Under the pieces are notes generated by a model that was not told the origin of the DNA, made no database searches, and saw only the letters and a list, made by a program, of their open reading frames with translations. The translations under genes were made by a program, and so were the position numbers. From Pseudonocardiales bacterium (GTDB lineage Bacteria; Actinomycetota; Actinomycetes; Mycobacteriales; Pseudonocardiaceae), in contig JAODNG010000127.1 of NCBI GenBank assembly GCA_025465385.1, positions 1-11,691 on the forward strand: 11,691 nucleotides of DNA. Reading direction: 5' to 3'. Of the stretch, positions 1-4,890 are shown one piece after another. How positions within the stretch are numbered: the stretch's first letter is position 1; each line of letters opens with the position of its first letter.

Positions 1-207
1 GCCCTCGATCAACTCCGCGTCCGAAAGACCACAATGATCAGCACAACCCTGGTCCAATTCCAACGCCAACCACCCAGAGGGGGCGCACCGCGATGCGGGC
101 AACTGCTCGGTGTTCTCTAACGGTGGAACGTGATCCAGCCAGGACGGGTCGTCCCAGTCTTCCTCCTCCGGGACGACCGCCACGCGGTTCCACAGCGTCC
201 AGGGCAT
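1..207 (-). CDS. DUF222/HNH (13E12-type) protein, 5' part, runs off the left edge
   Basis: The minus strand is open from an ATG at 207-205 to the window edge (69 codons). It encodes an acidic Trp-rich segment (EEEDWDDPSWLDHVPP) followed by GWLALELDQ and GLSDAELIEG. That arrangement, with WLA-x-LD and LSDAELIE, is what I know from the N-terminus of DUF222 proteins, many of which end in an HNH endonuclease domain and belong to the mycobacterial 13E12 repeat family. The HNH part would lie outside the window. The start is uncertain: an ATG ten bases upstream (217-215) reads MFDNALDAVEP, a more family-like beginning, but in another frame, so a one-base shift around 165-190 may have broken the gene. 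A perfect LexA box covers the start region, so DNA-damage control is likely. The assignment rests on recognising a short segment. Confidence 0.6.
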   Translation of the reverse strand, partial: MPWTLWNRVAVVPEEEDWDDPSWLDHVPPLENTEQLPASRCAPSGWLALELDQGCADHCGLSDAELIEG

Positions 208-209
208 TA

Positions 210-225
210 TCGAACATGAGTTCGA
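210..225. promoter_or_regulatory. LexA/SOS box, perfect match to TCGAAC-N4-GTTCGA
   Basis: The sequence TCGAACATGAGTTCGA is a perfect 6-4-6 inverted repeat and matches the published mycobacterial SOS box exactly. It overlaps the ATG at 217-215 and sits just upstream of the ATG at 207 of the minus-strand DUF222-type gene. In Mycobacterium tuberculosis several 13E12-family genes are known LexA targets with the box near the start, which supports both calls. Repression would be relieved by RecA-stimulated LexA cleavage. Confidence 0.8.
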
Positions 226-592
226 CTATAACACTCAGCCGCAGGTCGTCATTGACCGTGCGAGCGACTGGCCGGCGTCGTCGGAAAGCCCCCGGTCGCG
301 GCTGGTGGTACAGGTCAGCATGCTAGGCCTGTCCGCCGCGGACAGCGCCGCCGTGGGCGCCGGCCGCTAGATCGAAGCCGCCTTCACCGTGAGCAACGCC
401 GCGAACGGATCGATCATCCTTGATCGTCTTCGGCCGCCGCGGCTACCCCCCGAGACGTCGCCACCGTGGCGACAGATCGATCAACCCCGGCAGTCGGCGG
501 TCCGATTCATGCGATACTGCCGCAGGCGAGGTGGGCGGATAGGCCGGCCGTGACCCGGCTCAGTCGTAGGTGTGAAGCCGAAGGCGGTAATC
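226..592 (+). other. degraded stretch with no intact gene; possible STAS-domain remnant
   Basis: No intact gene is convincing here. In one plus frame about 287-425 reads RLVVQVSMLGLSAADSAAV, then a TAG stop at 368-370, then IEAAFTVSNAANGSIILD. The pattern of a hydrophobic strand, an AD-rich helix and GSIILD resembles the first half of a STAS (anti-sigma factor antagonist) domain. That would suit the regulatory genes that follow, but it is interrupted and ends without the usual downstream motif. I treat it as a possible remnant only. The rest (426-592) shows nothing recognisable apart from the ribosome-binding site GAAGGCGG before the ATG at 593. Confidence 0.3.
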
Positions 593-1223
593 ATGTCCGG
601 CGACGCGGCGGCGGGCCAGGGGCCGGTCCACCGGCGTGTCTGGCCTCGGGTGGACGGACCGCGGAAATGATCGCCGAGCTGCACTGGTCGACCACTCCTC
701 TCGGGTCGACCACCGACTGGCCGCAGAGCCTGCGCACGGCCGTGGGCATCTGCCTGGCCTCGCGGCACCCGATGGTGATCTGGTGGGGCCCGGAGTACCT
801 CAGCGCGCATCGTGACGCGGCCGTGGCGAGGCTCACCGGGCGGCTGGCCGGAGCCAGCGACTCCGACGGCGTGTTGAGTGCGGGCCACCTGCCAGCCATC
901 GTGGCGCGCGCCAGCGGCGGCACTGAGCTGCTCGACGATGCCCGCGGCGTCCCGTTGGCCACCGCGGATGGCACCGGACCCGAAGCCGGTGCCCTGCTTG
1001 GTCGTGGTGACACTGTGCTGCTCTACACCGACGGGTTGGTCGAACGCCGCCGATGCTTTTTGACGACGGCATTGATAATGCCCGCGAGGTCCTTGCCGAA
1101 ACTCACCACCTTGCTCCCGCCGCGATCGCTGAGCGGCTCGCCGAGCAACTGCTGGGCGACGGTCACGATGACGACGTCGCCTACCTGATCTACCAACACT
1201 CCGAGGAAGGATCGCAGCGATGA
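593..1223 (+). pseudogene. PAS-SpoIIE (PP2C) phosphatase remnant with internal deletion and frameshifts
   Basis: Two ends of a PAS-plus-SpoIIE phosphatase are joined. At 667-801 the reading is MIAELHWSTTPLG, WPQSLRTAVGICLASRHP and MVIWWGPEYL, the typical start of a PAS domain in actinobacterial sensor phosphatases. From about 871 it reads LSAGHLPAIV, ELLDDARGVPL and GDTVLLYTDGLVERR, the C-terminal half of a PP2C/SpoIIE catalytic domain. The several hundred residues usually between them, including the metal-binding N-terminal half of the phosphatase, are missing. After VERR (about 1050) the family-like ending FDDGIDNAREVLAE through GHDDDVAYLIYQH is in another frame and stops at 1221-1223, overlapping the next gene's ATG (ATGA). 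A probable original start, ATG 593 with GAAGGCGG upstream, is in yet another frame (stop about 666-668). A partner-switching phosphatase would dephosphorylate a STAS antagonist; this copy cannot be active. Confidence 0.75.
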
Positions 1224-1993
1224 GCGCAACCAGCGGGCACGGTGCGGGCCGCGGCCAGCCGTCGAGCAGCCACACCGGACAGGCCGTCGGACTGGATGCC
1301 TTGGCGGTTCAGATGGGTGAGCTCGCTCGGTCTTTACAGCAGGAAGTTTCGCTGCGGGACACTCTGCAGGGCATCGTGGCTGCAGCGGTGGACACCGTGC
1401 CGGGTACGCAGTACGCCGGTATCAGTGAGGTGCAGGGCGGCCGCGAGATCAACACACCAGCCTGGACGGATGAGTTGGTGCGCGCTACCGATGCGGCGCA
1501 ATACGAGACGTGTCAAGGTCCGTGCCTGAGCACAATCGCTGTGCAGCATACGGTCCGGGTTTCCGACATGGCCAACGACGACCGCTGGCCGGAGTTCGCG
1601 AAGCGAGCCGTGCAGCTGGGGGTGGGCAGCATGCTGTCCTTGCAGCTGTACGTGGTCGGTGACAACCTGGGAGCGCTCAACCTTTACAACCGGGAGCCGG
1701 ACGCTTTCGACGACGACTCCGAGCATGTGGGGCTGTTGTTCGCCTCTCATGCCGCGGTGGCGATGGCCGGGGCGCAGCGCAACGAGCAGCTGAACCGGGC
1801 GATGGGGACCCGGGATCTCATCGGGCAAGCCAAGGGCATCCTGATGGAACGGCACAAGCTCACCGCTGATCAGGCGTTCACGCTGCTGGTGCGGGCCAGC
1901 CAGGCCACCCATACCAAGCTGCGCGACATCGCCGAGCAGCTGACAACCGTAGGACAGCTGCCGATCCGTGAGGATGCGCGGACCGGACGGTAA
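1220..1993 (+). CDS. GAF-ANTAR domain RNA-binding antiterminator
   Basis: A 257-residue protein. A GAF sensor domain covers about residues 45-185 (YAGISEVQGGREINTPAWTD, CQGPCLSTI, SMLSLQLYV, GALNLYNREP). An ANTAR domain covers about 195-245 (RDLIGQAKGILMERHKLTADQAF, then LLVRASQATHTKLRDIAEQL). ANTAR domains bind paired stem-loops in nascent RNA and prevent termination; the GAF domain would supply signal input. No receiver domain is present, so control is by ligand or partner. The ATG overlaps the stop of the upstream phosphatase remnant (ATGA) and has GAGGAAGGA at 1203-1211, 8 bases upstream, so the start is well supported and the gene was probably translationally coupled to the phosphatase. 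The stop at 1991-1993 is intact. The RNA targets cannot be named from this window. Confidence 0.9.
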   Translation: MSATSGHGAGRGQPSSSHTGQAVGLDALAVQMGELARSLQQEVSLRDTLQGIVAAAVDTVPGTQYAGISEVQGGREINTPAWTDELVRATDAAQYETCQGPCLSTIAVQHTVRVSDMANDDRWPEFAKRAVQLGVGSMLSLQLYVVGDNLGALNLYNREPDAFDDDSEHVGLLFASHAAVAMAGAQRNEQLNRAMGTRDLIGQAKGILMERHKLTADQAFTLLVRASQATHTKLRDIAEQLTTVGQLPIREDARTGR

Positions 1994-2086
1994 TGACCTT
2001 CCGGCCTTCGGCGGGTATTCTGGTGCGGCTGGCCGTTGCCCTGAGGAAGCAGGGATCTAGGTCGCAGTTCGCTGAGGAGCCGCCCC

Positions 2087-3166
2087 ATGGCCTCCGATCG
2101 ATTCGTCGAGCAAATCCGGCTGGCCCGCGCTACCGCGGCCACCGCCCGAGAACTGCGCGACGAAGCCCTGGCAGCGCGCGCCCGATGTCTTGACGTCGTA
2201 CGACAAGACCGATCGCTGCGTCATCGCATCGGCGACGGACGCCTCATGTCAGGCAGCGCCGAAGCACGTCCCCGGAAGGATTCGGTTAACGTAAGGGTGA
2301 TGCGCATGGTCGGCCGTGCGGATTCGGCGCGCTCTCTGCTGTCCCACGGTCACCTGTGTTGGGCTTACCAGGACCGGGCGGAGTTCCTGGCACGCGCGTT
2401 GGAGTGCATCCTTGAGGGGATCGCGATCGGCCAACGAGTCCAGTACGTCGGCAGCAGGACGGTCGAGACGCTGCGAGCCGAGCTGGCCGGGCTCGACGAT
2501 ATCGAGGACATCCTCGAAGACGGCGATGTGGCAGTGTCCCCCTTCGGCGACTTCTACCCGTTCTACAGCGGCAGCGACGTGGTCGACCCGGTGGCCGCCC
2601 TCGCTGCGCACGTCGCCGCCGCCGATGCCGCGGTCGCCGCCGGATACACCGGCATGCGCATTGTGGCCGACGCCACGGCCGTAGTGCGCAAGCCGGAACA
2701 GCGCGACGCGTTCGCCCGCTACGAGCACCTCCTCGACCGGCAGATGACCGTTCGCCCGCTCTCGGCGCTGTGCGGCTACGACAGCGGCCAGCTCGGCTGC
2801 GCGACAGTAGCCGAGTTGGCGTGTCTGCACCCACTGGCCAATGTGGGCTGCGGCCCATTCCAGCTGTACGCCGAACCCGGCGTCAACTTCGCCCTCGCCG
2901 GTGATATTGACCTTTCGTGCGATGAGCTATTCGCGACGACGCTGGCGCGCGTCGTGCCGCTGTCGTTCGAGCCATTGCCGTTCGGTCCGGAGCTGGTCAT
3001 CGATGGGCAATCCTTAGCATTCATCGATCATCGGCGGCTGCTCGTGCTGATCGAGGCCGCCCAGCGCGTGGGCGCGACCTTAGTCCTCGAGAACGCTCCT
3101 GGAACCGCGGCTCGGCTGATCCAGATTCTCAAATTGTCGGGCGTGCGAGTGCAGGCGCGCAGGTGA
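2087..3166 (+). CDS. MEDS-STAS domain anti-sigma factor antagonist-like protein
   Basis: A 359-residue protein. Residues 1-70 form a charged Ala/Arg-rich helical segment. Residues 72-245 are a MEDS domain (HGHLCWAY at 87-94, AEFLARALECILEG, DFYPFYSGSDVVDP, GMRIVADATAV). Residues about 255-359 are a STAS domain (FALAGDIDLS, LAFIDHRRLLVLIEAA, GATLVLENAPG). MEDS domains are sensor modules in regulators such as DcmR, and STAS domains act as anti-anti-sigma factors by binding an RsbW-like kinase. The usual phosphorylatable Ser after the conserved Asp is absent: residues 314-317 read DHRR. GAGGAG lies about 8 bases before ATG 2087. A second start at ATG 2306 (codon 74) has AAGGG 8 bases upstream and would give MEDS-STAS alone. 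The stop overlaps a GTG (GTGA) that begins a broken ATPase remnant, suggesting a former operon of antagonist and kinase. Confidence 0.85.
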   Translation: MASDRFVEQIRLARATAATARELRDEALAARARCLDVVRQDRSLRHRIGDGRLMSGSAEARPRKDSVNVRVMRMVGRADSARSLLSHGHLCWAYQDRAEFLARALECILEGIAIGQRVQYVGSRTVETLRAELAGLDDIEDILEDGDVAVSPFGDFYPFYSGSDVVDPVAALAAHVAAADAAVAAGYTGMRIVADATAVVRKPEQRDAFARYEHLLDRQMTVRPLSALCGYDSGQLGCATVAELACLHPLANVGCGPFQLYAEPGVNFALAGDIDLSCDELFATTLARVVPLSFEPLPFGPELVIDGQSLAFIDHRRLLVLIEAAQRVGATLVLENAPGTAARLIQILKLSGVRVQARR

Positions 3167-3531
3167 GAAGGGGCGCGGCGGCCCAGCCCGCCGCGGCGTG
3201 CTCGACGTCGCCCGAACCACCGACCTCGGCGGCATCGAGGTCGATGACCTGGCATGCGCGGTAAGCGAGGCCGTGACCAACGGGATCTGCCACGGCCGGC
3301 CCCCCGATCCGGGTGCGCCTGTGGGCCGCCCCCAACCGGGTCATGGCGGCTGTCACCGACCAAGGTGACGGACCCACCAACCCGTTCGTCGGCCTGCTCC
3401 CCACAACGGGCACCTCCTCGACCGGTCTCGGCTGTGGCTGGCCCACCAGATGTCCCTGCATGACGCTCAGCAGGACCAAAGATGGCTTCACCATACCGTT
3501 TCACCGCCGTGTACTTGACCTGACAAGCTGA
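3163..3531 (+). pseudogene. RsbW-like anti-sigma ATPase (HATPase_c) remnant with several frameshifts
   Basis: Pieces of a serine-kinase ATPase domain are readable only by changing frame. About 3195-3305 reads VLDVARTTDLGGIEVDDLA then CAVSEAVTNGICHGRPP, the helix carrying the N-box residues (E-x-x-x-N). From 3307 one frame over it reads IRVRLWAAPNRVMAAVTDQG then DGPTNPFVGLLP, matching the strand and the D-x-G-x-G-like ATP-lid region. About 3427-3461 reads LWLAHQMSLHD (G2 helix) in the first frame again, followed by TLSRTKDGFTI in the second. A GTG at 3163-3165 overlaps the upstream stop. At least three indels are needed to make one protein, so it is not functional. A live copy would have been the kinase and anti-sigma partner of the upstream STAS protein. 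Confidence 0.7.
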
Positions 3532-3618
3532 CCCCCTCAGTACCCGGCTGATCACTGTTGTCTGTCTGGCGATGCCACGTCAACGCCTGTGCCGGCCACC
3601 CTGCTTACCGGAGGCATA

Positions 3619-4665
3619 GTGGCGATCTATGGCGTAGACATCCACCCGCGCTTCCAGGCCGGGATCAACATCGAGGAGATCCGCCGCGAGGGCTTCGATT
3701 TCATGGCCGTCAAGGTCTCCGAGGGCGTCGACGCCTCATACCTGGCGGCCGGCTCGGCGGACTTCCTGCAGCGCGGTGGCGCGGCCGGCCTGCTCAGCCT
3801 GGGGTATCACTACCTGGACGCGGGAAATGAGGAAGCACAGGCGAGGACATTCTCGGAGGCTCTGGACACCGTCGGAGTGCCCGGCATGCTCGACGCCGAG
3901 GCGCTCGCCGCCAACGGACAGACCCCCCTTCTGACGATCACAGCCATCCGCACCTTCCTCGCGGCATGCCGACGCCTCGGTGCCCGGGTTCCGCTGCTTT
4001 ACCTGCCGCGCTGGTACTGGGACCGACTCGGGCGCCCTTCGCCTGCCGGACTGCCGCCGCTGTGGGCGTCCTCCTACGTCAGCGTCCCGTCCGCATCGGC
4101 CTCGGTGATGTATCAATCGCACGCTGCGGGTAGCTGGGACTCCTATGCTCCGCTGGGCGTCGAGGTACTGCAGTTCACCGACCGAGCCCAGGTGGCGGGG
4201 CAGCTGGTCGACGCCGACCACTACCTCGGCACGCGCGAGCAGTTCGCCGCACTCATTGGTCGACCACTTCACCGCAAGGAGCGTCACGAAATGGATCAGC
4301 TGCCTGCCACGACGATGCCCGCGGACGCCGACAGCGACCCTCGCAGTTGGACCCAGCGCAATTACGACGTCGGCTTCGACGTCGCCGGCGGGTGGGAGGG
4401 TGGCTTCGCGTTCGGCTTCGGGGCGCAGGATTGGGCTGGGCGCACGGTGGATGCCGCCCGGGGATATCTGAATCTGGCGTCGTGGATCATGGCGGATCGC
4501 AGCCTGAGCCCGGTGGATGCGGTGTTCACCTCTGCGGGGGGCGGCCAGGTGATCTTCGCGCATAACCCGACGCGCGGCTATGGCGCGCCCGACGGTGCGG
4601 TGGGCTTGACGCTCAACTACGCCGCGCCGGGCGGCGCTTACGTCACCGAAAGCCGCTCCGGCTGA
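3619..4665 (+). CDS. GH25-type muramidase (lysozyme) with unknown C-terminal domain
   Basis: A 348-residue protein from GTG 3619, chosen because GGAGG lies at 3610-3614. An in-frame GTG at 3589 would add ten residues without such a site. Residues 1-215 match the glycoside hydrolase family 25 fold: GVDIHP (Asp7), FDFMAVKVSEGVD, GLLSLGYHYLDAG, the catalytic D-x-E as MLDAEA (Asp92, Glu94), then WASSYVS and VLQFTD with VDADHYLG. GH25 enzymes cut the MurNAc-GlcNAc bond of peptidoglycan and are common in phage lysins and actinobacteria. No signal peptide is visible, so export would need another route, a holin or lysis. Residues about 245-348 are Gly-rich (YDVGFDVAGGWEGGFAFGFG) and not recognised. 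An internal ATG at codon 225 with its own AAGGAG sits at the domain junction. The GH25 assignment is by motif only. Confidence 0.75.
   Translation: MAIYGVDIHPRFQAGINIEEIRREGFDFMAVKVSEGVDASYLAAGSADFLQRGGAAGLLSLGYHYLDAGNEEAQARTFSEALDTVGVPGMLDAEALAANGQTPLLTITAIRTFLAACRRLGARVPLLYLPRWYWDRLGRPSPAGLPPLWASSYVSVPSASASVMYQSHAAGSWDSYAPLGVEVLQFTDRAQVAGQLVDADHYLGTREQFAALIGRPLHRKERHEMDQLPATTMPADADSDPRSWTQRNYDVGFDVAGGWEGGFAFGFGAQDWAGRTVDAARGYLNLASWIMADRSLSPVDAVFTSAGGGQVIFAHNPTRGYGAPDGAVGLTLNYAAPGGAYVTESRSG
4276..4293 (+). promoter_or_regulatory. internal ribosome-binding site and ATG at the GH25 domain junction
   Basis: AAGGAG at 4276-4281 lies 9 bases before an in-frame ATG at 4291-4293 (codon 225). Initiation here would give a free 124-residue C-terminal domain starting MDQLPATTMPADADSD. 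Whether it is used is unknown; the site may be a relic of two genes that became one. Confidence 0.45.
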
Positions 4666-4672
4666 TTTATTG
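4651..4672 (+). terminator. small hairpin with T-rich tail at the end of the GH25 gene
   Basis: AGCCG-ctc-CGGCT (4651-4663) is a perfect five-pair stem overlapping the stop codon, followed by GATTTATTG. The stem is short, so this is a weak terminator candidate. Confidence 0.25.
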
Positions 4673-4862
4673 ACTGCATTTCTTCATTCGACGTTCAACT
4701 TCTCGTAGCGATAGGTTCGCCTGTTCCGGAAAGGATTATCTTAGAGTAAGAAGCAACGCCACATCAGCGCGATTCGCACAACGCACAGCCAGTGCAAATC
4801 ATTCACATGAATTGTTGAACCAGCTCATTCTCACCTACAGCGTGTAGGATCCGCATGCCAGG
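4666..4862. promoter_or_regulatory. AT-richer intergenic region with several short palindromes
   Basis: This spacer is visibly richer in A/T than its neighbours and holds small inverted repeats: TTCCGGAA (4724-4731), TCTTA-gag-TAAGA (4739-4751), ATTCA-ca-TGAAT (4801-4812) and CCTACA-gcg-TGTAGG (4834-4848). It probably carries the promoter of the DMT-GT4 gene, but I cannot pick a convincing -35/-10 pair. Confidence 0.35.
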
Positions 4863-4890
4863 GTGTCCGGTTTTGACCTGGTCCATTTGA
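4834..4890 (+). promoter_or_regulatory. hairpin over a Shine-Dalgarno, with an 11-codon leader ORF before the DMT-GT4 gene
   Basis: CCTACA-gcg-TGTAGG (4834-4848) has six perfect pairs. Its right arm overlaps AGGA (4846-4849), a ribosome-binding site 5 bases before ATG 4855. That ATG opens an 11-codon ORF (MPGCPVLTWSI) ending in TGA at 4888-4890, whose last base starts an ATG (4890-4892) in frame with the DMT-GT4 protein. The layout allows leader-coupled translation with a hideable Shine-Dalgarno. Alternatively GTG 4863 or ATG 4902 is the real start and the hairpin is a DNA operator. Confidence 0.35.

Noticed and set aside
93..326. Plus-strand frame at the left end
   Set aside because: Arg/Ser/Pro-rich with no motifs; the minus strand encodes a recognisable DUF222 N-terminus over part of the same bases.
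481..1275. Long open frame on the minus strand opposite the phosphatase remnant
   Set aside because: Arg/Pro/Gly-rich low-quality protein without recognisable motifs; it is the shadow of high-GC coding DNA on the plus strand.
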